From Quadrisphaera sp. (GTDB lineage Bacteria; Actinomycetota; Actinomycetes; Actinomycetales; Quadrisphaeraceae): a stretch of 18,203 nucleotides of DNA. The DNA is taken from the NCBI GenBank assembly GCA_029258695.1, contig JARIBR010000215.1, forward strand, positions 1-18,203, given 5' to 3'. The notes under the pieces were generated by a model. The model searched no databases. It had not been told where the DNA came from and was given only the letters and a program-made list of their open reading frames with translations. Both the position numbers and the translations under genes were made by a program. How positions within the stretch are numbered: position 1 is the first letter of the stretch; each line of letters opens with the position of its first letter. Positions 11,375 to 18,203 of this stretch are shown here, piece after piece.

Positions 11375-14300
11375 ATGACCGCAGGGATCGATGACCAGAC
11401 CGTGACCGGCCCGCGCAGCGAGGGCTCTGCGCGCGGCGAGGTGCTCGCGAGGGCCGTGGCGGCCGCGCAGGACGCCGGCACCGACGTGCCCGGGCGAGAG
11501 CTCGCGCCGCTGCTCTCGCGCTTCTACCGCTTCGTGGCCGACCAGGACCTCGTCCGCCGGGAGCCGGCGGACCACGCGGGCGCGGGGCTCAGCCACCACG
11601 CCTTCGCCCGTCGCCGCCCCGCGGGCACGGCCCTGGTGCGCACGCTCAACCCCACCCCCGAGCAGGACGGCTGGGGCTCGCGGCGCACGGTGGTCGAGGT
11701 CGTCACCGACGACATGCCCTTCCTCGTCGACTCGGTGACCGCGGAGCTGGAGCGGCGCGGTCACGAGATCTCGCTGGTCGTCCACCCCGCCTTCGTCGTG
11801 CGGCGCGACGGCGAGGGCTCGCTCGTCGAGGTCCTGGACGCCAGCGCCTCCGCCCTGCCGACGGGCACGCACGACGAGAGCTGGCCCGACGACGCGCTGG
11901 TCGAGTCATGGATGCACCTGGAGATCGACCGCGAGGGCGACGCGGACGCCCTCGCCTCGATCGACGCCTCGATCGTCGAGGTGCTCGCGGACGTGCGGGC
12001 CTCCGTCGAGGACTGGGCCGCGATGCGCCAGGTCGCGGTGGCGACGGCGGACGGGCTGGACGCGTCGCCCCCCGAGGGGCTCGCGGAGGAGGCCGGCGAC
12101 GCCGCGCGGCTGCTGCGCTGGCTCGCGGACGACAACTTCACCTTCCTGGGTTACCGCGAGTACGTCCTCGACGTCGTCGACGAGGAGGACGTGCTGCGCG
12201 CGGTGCCCGGCACCGGGCTGGGCACCCTGCGGACCGAGCGCACCGGCCGGCGCGCGGCCGCGGCGGCGCAGGAGGGCCGGGACGACGCCAGCGGCAGCTT
12301 CGCCCGCCTGCCGCGCGAGGTCCGCGCACGGGCGCGGCAGCGTCAGGTGCTCATCCTCACGAAGGCCAACTCCCGCGCCACGGTGCACCGGCCGGTGTAC
12401 CTCGACTACGTCGGGATCAAGACCTTCGACGCGAGCGGCGCGGTCACCGGCGAGCGACGCTTCCTCGGGCTCTTCGCGTCGGTGGCCTACACCGAGAGCG
12501 TGCGCCAGGTGCCCGTGCTCGACGTGAAGAGCGCGGCGGTGATGGCTCGCAGCGGTTTCGCCCCGGACTCGCACTCGGGCAAGGACCTGCACACCGTGCT
12601 GGAGACGTACCCGCGCGACGAGCTGTTCCAGATGTCGGTCGACCAGCTCTACGACACCGCGATGGCCGTCGTGCGCCTGCACGAGCGCCGCCGGACCCTG
12701 GTCTTCCTCCGCCCCGACGAGTACGGGCGCTTCGAGTCGGTCGTGGTGTACCTGCCCCGCGACCGGTACAACACCGTGGTGCGCCTGCGCGTGCAGAGCG
12801 TGCTCGAGGAGGCCTTCGGCGCGCAGTCCTCGGACTGGACCACGAACGTCAACGAGTCGGTGCTGGCGCGCATCCACTTCACGCTGCGCATGGCACCGGG
12901 GCGCGACCTTCCCGACGTCGACGCCGCGGACCTGCAGCGCCGCGTCGCGGAGGCGACGCGCACCTGGGAGGAGGACCTCGCCGACGCCCTCGACGGCGTC
13001 CTGGAGGAGGAGCACGCGGCCGCGGTGCGCGGCACGTGGGGGCGCGGTCTGCCCGAGGCGTACAAGGAGGACTTCACCGCCGCCGACGCGGTCGGTGACC
13101 TGCGCCGCCTCGACGAGCTGTGGGCTCGCGTCGAGGACGGCGGCCCCGACGCGAGCGCCGGCAGCCCGGACGGCTCGTCGGTGCTCGCGCAGCGGCTGGT
13201 GGGCACGCACCTGTACCGACCGCGAGGCGGTGGCCCGCTGGAACGGCGCCTGAAGCTGCTGCGGGTGGCCCCGCTGTCGCTGACCGCCGTCCTGCCGATC
13301 CTGCGCAACCTCGGGGCCGAGGTCGTCGACGAGCGCCCGTACCACCTCGAGCGGGCCGACGGGAGCACCGGTTACGTCTACGACTTCGGGCTGCGCCTGC
13401 CGGTCGAGCCCGACGAGGGCGCCGCGGCGCTGCTCACCGAGACGTTCCGGGCCGCGTGGGACGGTCGCACGGAGTCCGACGAGCTCGACCAGCTGGTGCT
13501 CCTCGCCGGGCTGACGTGGCGCCAGGTCGTGGTGCTGCGGGCGTGCTCGCGCTACCTGCGCCAGGCGGGGTCGACCTTCAGCCAGGAGTACCTCGTGGCG
13601 GCGCTGGTGGCCAACGCGTCCATCGCGCGCGCCCTGGTCGAGCTCTTCGAGGCCCGCCTGGCCCCCGTCGGCGACGGCGGCCCGGGCGGCGACGGGGCCG
13701 AGGCCTCCGGAGCGCCGCACGCTCTCGCCGACGGCGTCGCCGAGAGCGTGCGCTCGGCCCTCGACGACGTCGTGAGCCTCGACCACGACCGCATCCTGCG
13801 CTCCTTCCTCACCCTGGTCCTCGCGACGCTGCGCACCAACGCCTTCCAGCACGGGGACGACGGGCAGCCGAAGGCGCACGTGGCCCTCAAGCTCGACCCG
13901 CGGGCCATCCCGGACCTGCCGGCGCCGCGTCCCACGGCCGAGGTGTGGGTGTACTCCCCCCGCGTCGAGGGCGTCCACCTGCGCTTCGGCGCGGTGGCCC
14001 GCGGAGGTCTGCGCTGGAGCGACCGGCGCGAGGACTTCCGCACGGAGGTGCTCGGCCTGGTCAAGGCCCAGACGGTGAAGAACGCCGTCATCGTGCCGAC
14101 GGGCGCCAAGGGCGGCTTCGTCGCCAAGCAGCTGCCCGACCCCGCGGTGGACCGCGAGGCCTGGATGGCCGAGGGGCTGGCGGCCTACCGGGTGTTCATC
14201 CACGGCCTGCTGGACGTCACCGACAACCTCGTCCCGGACGAGGGCTCGCCCGGCGCTCGCCGCGTGGTGCCCCCGCCGGGCGTCGTGCGCCGCGACGGGG

Positions 14301-16447
14301 ACGACACCTACCTCGTCGTCGCCGCGGACAAGGGCACCGCCTCGTTCTCCGACACCGCCAACGCGATCGCCGCCGAGCACGACTTCTGGCTCGGCGACGC
14401 CTTCGCCTCCGGCGGCAGCGCCGGCTACGACCACAAGGCCATGGCGATCACCGCCCGCGGTGCGTGGACGTCGGTGCGGCACCACTTCCGCGCCCTGGGT
14501 CTCGACACCCAGAGCGAGGACTTCCGGGTCGTCGGTGTCGGGGACATGAGCGGTGACGTCTTCGGCAACGGGATGCTGCTCTCGCGCCACATCCGGCTGG
14601 TCGCCGCGTTCGACCACCGTCACGTCTTCGTCGACCCCGAGCCCGACGCGGCCACGTCCTTCACCGAGAGGCAGCGCCTGTTCGACCTGCCGCGCTCGTC
14701 CTGGGCGGACTACGACACCGCGCTGCACAGCGAGGGCGGCGGGGTGTGGCCGACGTCGGCGAAGTCGATCACGCTGCCGGCGCCCGCGCTCGAGGCGCTG
14801 GGCCTGCCCGCGGACACCGCGCCCCTCACCCCCAGCGAGGTGGTCAGCGCGATCCTCTGCGCCCCCGTGGACCTGCTGTGGAACGGGGGCATCGGCACCT
14901 ACGTCAAGGCCTCGAGCGAGGGCGACGCCGAGGTGGGCGACCGCGCGAACGACCCCGTCCGGGTCGACGGGCGCCAGCTGCGCACCGCCGTCGTCGGCGA
15001 GGGCGGCAACCTCGGCTTCACCCAGCGCGGACGCGTGGAGGCGGCGATGTCGGGTGTGATCATCAACACCGACGCCATCGACAACTCCGCCGGGGTGGAC
15101 TGCTCCGACCACGAGGTCAACATCAAGGTGCTCCTCGCCGACGTCATCGCCGACGGAGAGCTCTCCGTGCCCGAGCGCGACGAGCTCCTCGTGGCGATGA
15201 CCGACGAGGTCGCGGACCTCGTCCTCGCCGACAACGAGGCCCAGAACGTCCTGCTCAGCACTGCCCGCGCCCAGGCGGAGACGATGCTGCCGGTCCACCG
15301 GCGTCTGATCGCGGCGATGGAGTCGGCCGGGGACCTCGACCGCGAGGTCGAGGAGCTGCCGAGCGACACGGCGCTGGCCGCGCGCGGCGAGCAGGGGCGC
15401 GGCCTGACCGTCCCCGAGCTGGCGGTGGTCACCGCGTACTCCAAGAACACGCTGAAGGCCTCGCTGCTCGCCACGTCGGTGGGCGACGACCCCGCCTTCA
15501 CGCCCCTCATGGCCGAGTACTTCCCCCGACCCCTCGTCGACCGCTACGAGGACCGCCTCACCAGCCACCCCCTGCGCCGGGAGATCATCACGAACTCCCT
15601 GGTCAACGACGTGGTCAACCGCGCGGGCGCCACGTTCGTCCACCGCCTCGTCGACGAGTCCGGCACGAGCGAGGAGCACGCGGTGCGCTCGTGGGCGGTC
15701 TGCCGGGCGGTCTTCGACGTCGCGGGCCACGCCGCCGACGTCGACGCCCTCGCCACCGGCGACCACGACGCCTCGGTCGACGCCGGCGTCATCACCCGCA
15801 TGCGCCTGGACCTGCGCCGCCTCGTCGACCGCGCCAGCCGGTGGTTCGTCCAGCACCTCCCGGACGGGTTCGACATCGCGGCCGAGACCGAGCGCTTCCG
15901 CCCCGTCGTGGAGCGGTGGTCCGGCCACGTGGAGGACCTCCTCGGCGGCCAGGACCGCGTGCGCTTCCGGGCGGAGGTCGGCGAGCTGACGGACGCGGGC
16001 GTGCCCGAGAGCATGGCGCACCGTTCGGTGGGCCTGCTGTGGGAGTTCGCGCTGCTGGACATCACCGAGTCGGCCTCGACGGTCGACGTCGGCACCGAGG
16101 AGGCGGCGCCGCTGTACTTCGCGCTCTTCGACCGCTACGGCGCCGACGTGCTCCTCGTGGCGATCAGCGCTCTGGGGCGCGAGGACCGGTGGGAGGCGCT
16201 GGCGCGCGCCGCCCTGCGCGAGGACGTGTACGCGGTCATGGCGGCGTTGACCTCCAGGGTGCTGACGTCCACGGACCCGGACGCACCGACCGAGCGCGTC
16301 GCCGCCTGGGAGTCCACCCGCGAGGCCCAGCTCGCCCGAGTGCGCCGGACGCTCGCGGAGGTCCACGCGCAGCCGAGCAGCGACCTCGCACCGCTGTCCG
16401 TGGCGCTGCGGCTGCTGCGCGGGGTGGTGGCGTCGGGGTCCGCCTGA
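11375..16447 (+). CDS. gdh: NAD-specific glutamate dehydrogenase, 180-kDa class
   Basis: A 1690-residue cytosolic enzyme that deaminates glutamate to 2-oxoglutarate and ammonium using NAD+, mostly in amino-acid catabolism. The length fits the large (about 180 kDa) bacterial class found in Streptomyces, mycobacteria and Pseudomonas. The long N-terminal part (about 1-700) matches the regulatory ACT-like region, with DDMPFLVDSVTAELERRG and LRWLADDNFTFLGYREY. The catalytic core has RGGLRWSDRREDFRTEV, LVKAQTVKNAV (Lys897) and TGAKGGF (Lys912), then DKGTASFSD and the NAD-binding VGVGDMSGDVFGNG (about 1053-1066). Later come WNGGIGTYVK, VGEGGNLGF, INTDAIDNSAGVDCSDHEVN and a helical C-terminal domain. 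The ATG at 11375 has GGGAGG 6 nt upstream. In mycobacteria this class is controlled by the FHA protein GarA, which is not in this window. The stop lies 1 bp from the stop of the convergent SRPBCC gene. Confidence 0.96.
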   Translation: MTAGIDDQTVTGPRSEGSARGEVLARAVAAAQDAGTDVPGRELAPLLSRFYRFVADQDLVRREPADHAGAGLSHHAFARRRPAGTALVRTLNPTPEQDGWGSRRTVVEVVTDDMPFLVDSVTAELERRGHEISLVVHPAFVVRRDGEGSLVEVLDASASALPTGTHDESWPDDALVESWMHLEIDREGDADALASIDASIVEVLADVRASVEDWAAMRQVAVATADGLDASPPEGLAEEAGDAARLLRWLADDNFTFLGYREYVLDVVDEEDVLRAVPGTGLGTLRTERTGRRAAAAAQEGRDDASGSFARLPREVRARARQRQVLILTKANSRATVHRPVYLDYVGIKTFDASGAVTGERRFLGLFASVAYTESVRQVPVLDVKSAAVMARSGFAPDSHSGKDLHTVLETYPRDELFQMSVDQLYDTAMAVVRLHERRRTLVFLRPDEYGRFESVVVYLPRDRYNTVVRLRVQSVLEEAFGAQSSDWTTNVNESVLARIHFTLRMAPGRDLPDVDAADLQRRVAEATRTWEEDLADALDGVLEEEHAAAVRGTWGRGLPEAYKEDFTAADAVGDLRRLDELWARVEDGGPDASAGSPDGSSVLAQRLVGTHLYRPRGGGPLERRLKLLRVAPLSLTAVLPILRNLGAEVVDERPYHLERADGSTGYVYDFGLRLPVEPDEGAAALLTETFRAAWDGRTESDELDQLVLLAGLTWRQVVVLRACSRYLRQAGSTFSQEYLVAALVANASIARALVELFEARLAPVGDGGPGGDGAEASGAPHALADGVAESVRSALDDVVSLDHDRILRSFLTLVLATLRTNAFQHGDDGQPKAHVALKLDPRAIPDLPAPRPTAEVWVYSPRVEGVHLRFGAVARGGLRWSDRREDFRTEVLGLVKAQTVKNAVIVPTGAKGGFVAKQLPDPAVDREAWMAEGLAAYRVFIHGLLDVTDNLVPDEGSPGARRVVPPPGVVRRDGDDTYLVVAADKGTASFSDTANAIAAEHDFWLGDAFASGGSAGYDHKAMAITARGAWTSVRHHFRALGLDTQSEDFRVVGVGDMSGDVFGNGMLLSRHIRLVAAFDHRHVFVDPEPDAATSFTERQRLFDLPRSSWADYDTALHSEGGGVWPTSAKSITLPAPALEALGLPADTAPLTPSEVVSAILCAPVDLLWNGGIGTYVKASSEGDAEVGDRANDPVRVDGRQLRTAVVGEGGNLGFTQRGRVEAAMSGVIINTDAIDNSAGVDCSDHEVNIKVLLADVIADGELSVPERDELLVAMTDEVADLVLADNEAQNVLLSTARAQAETMLPVHRRLIAAMESAGDLDREVEELPSDTALAARGEQGRGLTVPELAVVTAYSKNTLKASLLATSVGDDPAFTPLMAEYFPRPLVDRYEDRLTSHPLRREIITNSLVNDVVNRAGATFVHRLVDESGTSEEHAVRSWAVCRAVFDVAGHAADVDALATGDHDASVDAGVITRMRLDLRRLVDRASRWFVQHLPDGFDIAAETERFRPVVERWSGHVEDLLGGQDRVRFRAEVGELTDAGVPESMAHRSVGLLWEFALLDITESASTVDVGTEEAAPLYFALFDRYGADVLLVAISALGREDRWEALARAALREDVYAVMAALTSRVLTSTDPDAPTERVAAWESTREAQLARVRRTLAEVHAQPSSDLAPLSVALRLLRGVVASGSA

Positions 16448-16448
16448 G

Positions 16449-16883
16449 TCAGCGGCGCGCCAGGTGCTCGGCCGCTGCGGCGAGGCGGGCCAGGCGCCGG
16501 CGCTGGCCCAGGGCGGAGAGCGGGGCGGCCAGACGCTGGACGAGCGCTCCGGCAGGCCCGGTGACGCTCGCGGAGAAGGTCACCAGCGAACCCTCGCCGT
16601 CGGTCTCGACGAGCTGAGCGTAGGTCAGCAGGTGTCCAGCGCCGCGGGTGCGCCACCGCATGCCGGCCCCGGGGAGCACCTCGGTGACCTCCATGACCGT
16701 CGGGGGCCCGAACCAGGGCCGCACGCGCAGGCGCCACCCTGCCTCGACGTGGCCGCCCGCCGGGGCCACGGAGGCGACGTGCGGGGACCACAGCGCCCAT
16801 GCGCCCACGTCGGTGAGCAGGTCGTGGACGAGTGCTGGCGGCGCGTGGACGGTGCGCCGCGAGGTGATCGGGTCAGCGCTCAC
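16449..16883 (-). CDS. SRPBCC family protein (polyketide cyclase/dehydrase-like)
   Basis: A 144-residue protein with the START/Bet v1-like fold pattern: an N-terminal strand SRRTVHAPPALVHDLLTDVGAWALWSPHV, central strands VEAGWRLRVRPWFGPPTVMEVTEVLPG and MRWRTRG, then LVETDGEGSLVTFSASV and a final Arg/Leu/Ala-rich helix. Such proteins bind hydrophobic ligands in a cavity; the ligand is not predictable. There is no signal peptide. The start GTG at 16883 has only a weak Shine-Dalgarno sequence and lies 15 bp after the stop of the helicase gene, so it is probably translated from the same transcript. It converges on the glutamate dehydrogenase gene with a 1-bp gap. Confidence 0.82.
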   Translation of the reverse strand: MSADPITSRRTVHAPPALVHDLLTDVGAWALWSPHVASVAPAGGHVEAGWRLRVRPWFGPPTVMEVTEVLPGAGMRWRTRGAGHLLTYAQLVETDGEGSLVTFSASVTGPAGALVQRLAAPLSALGQRRRLARLAAAAEHLARR

Positions 16884-16898
16884 GGTGAGGCGATCCGC

Positions 16899-18203
16899 TC
16901 AGAAACGCTCGCGCCGCACGCTGGCGCGCCGGCCCTTGATCGAGCTCGCCGAGAGCTGGTTGATGACCTCGTCGGCGGCGGCGTCGGGCACGTCGACGAG
17001 GGTGAAGCGCGGCGCCAGGTCGATGGGGCCGATCTGCTTGCCCACCAGCGAGGTCTCGTTCGCGATGGCCCCCACGATGTCCCCGACCCGCACGCCCTGC
17101 TGGGCGCCCACGCTGATCCACAGCCGGGTCTTGCCCTCGGCGGCGCCGGCGCCGCGCTTGCCCCGCGGCGCCCCGGTGGGACCCCCGCCGTCGTGACCCT
17201 CGCGCGAGCGGTCGCTCCGGGGCGAGCGGGCGTCGTCGCGCTCGTTCCTCTTCCGCGGGCCCGGCGCGGGGATCTCGTGCTCGTCCGCGGTCTCGGAGCG
17301 CTCCACCTGGATCAGGCGCAGGGCCGCTGCCGCCACGTCCACGACCTCACGGTCCTCACCGGCGAGCTCGCGCACGAGCGAGGCGAGGCCGGCGAGCGCG
17401 TCGGCGTCGGACGCGTCGTCGAGCTCGCGCACGACGTCGCGGCGCAGGCGCTCGCGCTGTGCTGCGCGCAGGGCCGCGACGTCGGGCACCGCCAGCACCT
17501 CGATGCGGCGCTTGGTCACCCGCTCGATCGTCGAGAGCATGCGCTGCTCGCGGGGGTCGGCCAGGGTCAGCGCCACGCCCTCGCGCCCGGAGCGGCCCAC
17601 GCGCCCGATGCGGTGGACGTAGGACTCCGGGGCGGCCGGCACGTCGTAGTTGACGACGTGGGTGAGGTGGTCGACGTCGAGACCGCGAGCCGCGACGTCG
17701 GTGGCGACGAGCAGCTCGGCGGTCTGGCTGCGCAGACGGCCCATGACCTTGTCGCGCTGCTCCTGGCCCATGCCGCCGTGCAGGGCCTCGGCGCGGTAGC
17801 CGCGGGCGTTCAGGGCCTCGGTGAGGTCGTCCACGTCGCCGCGGGTGCGGCAGACGACGAGGGTGGAGTGGGCGTCCTCCACGTCGAGGACGCGGGCCAG
17901 CGCCGCGGGCTTGTGGTGGCGCGAGACGAGGTAGGCGCTCTCGCGGACCTTCGGCGCCTCCCCCTCGGGGGTCTCCTCGCGGGCGATGCGCAGACGCACC
18001 GGGTCGGTGAGGTGCTGGCGCGCGATGGCTGCCGTCTTGGCGGGCATCGTGGCCGAGAACAGCACCGTCTGCCGGCCCGCCGGGGTCTGCTCGAGGATGG
18101 ACTCGAGGTCCTCGGCGAAGCCCATGTCGAGCATCTCGTCGGCCTCGTCGAGGACGGCGATCTTGAGGTCGTCGAGCTTCAGCGAGCCGCGCTTGAGGTG
18201 GTC
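16899..18203 (-). CDS. deaD: DEAD-box ATP-dependent RNA helicase with DbpA-type RNA-binding domain, C-terminal part
   Basis: The reading frame is open to the right edge, so the N-terminus (Q motif, Walker A) is outside; 434 codons are present. Helicase motifs seen in order are motif II (VLDEADEML, Asp-Glu-Ala-Asp at 18149-18138), motif III (SAT), motif IV (TLVVCRTRGDVDDL), HGGMGQEQRDKVM, motif V (ATDVAARGLDVDHL) and motif VI (HRIGRVGRSGREG). A charged Arg/Asp/Gly linker follows. The last 80 residues (RLWISVGAQQGVRVGDIVGAI through FTLVDVPDAAADEVI to RRASVRRERF) match the DbpA RNA-binding domain. Together these fit the DeaD/CsdA type, which helps ribosome assembly and RNA turnover in the cold. 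The exact symbol is less certain than the family. It is followed by the SRPBCC gene after 15 bp. Confidence 0.93.
   Translation of the reverse strand, partial: DHLKRGSLKLDDLKIAVLDEADEMLDMGFAEDLESILEQTPAGRQTVLFSATMPAKTAAIARQHLTDPVRLRIAREETPEGEAPKVRESAYLVSRHHKPAALARVLDVEDAHSTLVVCRTRGDVDDLTEALNARGYRAEALHGGMGQEQRDKVMGRLRSQTAELLVATDVAARGLDVDHLTHVVNYDVPAAPESYVHRIGRVGRSGREGVALTLADPREQRMLSTIERVTKRRIEVLAVPDVAALRAAQRERLRRDVVRELDDASDADALAGLASLVRELAGEDREVVDVAAAALRLIQVERSETADEHEIPAPGPRKRNERDDARSPRSDRSREGHDGGGPTGAPRGKRGAGAAEGKTRLWISVGAQQGVRVGDIVGAIANETSLVGKQIGPIDLAPRFTLVDVPDAAADEVINQLSASSIKGRRASVRRERF

Noticed and set aside
11906..16366. A 4.4-kb open frame on the minus strand, opposite the glutamate dehydrogenase gene
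   Set aside because: Its product is rich in Arg, Gly, Val, His and Asp with no recognisable domain, which is typical of the antisense frame of a very GC-rich gene. The plus strand has unmistakable enzyme motifs throughout.

Overview
The window is very GC-rich and densely coded, with GTG starts, actinobacterial-type families (an F420-dependent LLM oxidoreductase, DUF5703, a 180-kDa-class NAD-glutamate dehydrogenase) and apparently leaderless promoters. It looks like chromosomal DNA of a high-GC actinomycete. A Kineosporiales-like genus would fit, but that is only an impression. I see no phage, plasmid, IS element or CRISPR array.

Layout. Bases 1-2487: the 5' part of uppP (undecaprenyl-diphosphate phosphatase, running off the left edge) overlaps an LLM F420 oxidoreductase gene by 4 bp; divergent from these is an aldo/keto reductase that has lost two of its four catalytic residues. 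Bases 2523-3152: a small Asp-rich protein and a DUF5703 protein, divergent across 36 bp. Bases 3272-5756: a secreted GH12 glucanase with a ricin-B/CBM13 lectin domain, then a membrane diguanylate cyclase. Bases 5776-7113: a convergent M20 metallopeptidase. Bases 7114-7436: a non-coding stretch with tandem and inverted repeats, leading to a tRNA-Leu(GAG). Bases 7558-7845: a two-repeat DUF1540 cysteine protein. Bases 7985-10407: a translationally coupled pair, a CaiB-type CoA-transferase followed by glutaryl-CoA dehydrogenase, the latter interrupted by one in-frame TAG. Bases 10566-16447: a PIG-L deacetylase and a 1690-residue NAD-glutamate dehydrogenase. Bases 16449-18203: an SRPBCC protein downstream of a DEAD-box RNA helicase with a DbpA-type C-terminal domain (running off the right edge).

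How the genes may work together. The CoA-transferase plus glutaryl-CoA dehydrogenase pair would turn glutarate (a lysine-degradation product) into glutaryl-CoA and then crotonyl-CoA. The nearby glutamate dehydrogenase feeds glutamate into 2-oxoglutarate, so this half of the window leans towards amino-acid catabolism. The GH12 enzyme would cut external beta-glucans. The cyclase makes c-di-GMP. Most other genes are housekeeping or of unknown role.

Most noteworthy are the single amber codon in gcdH, the aldo/keto reductase with a degenerate active site, the mutually exclusive inverted repeats before the tRNA, and a cluster of genes with a TAnnnT box 6-8 nt before the start codon. I did not find convincing evidence of a new multi-gene system.
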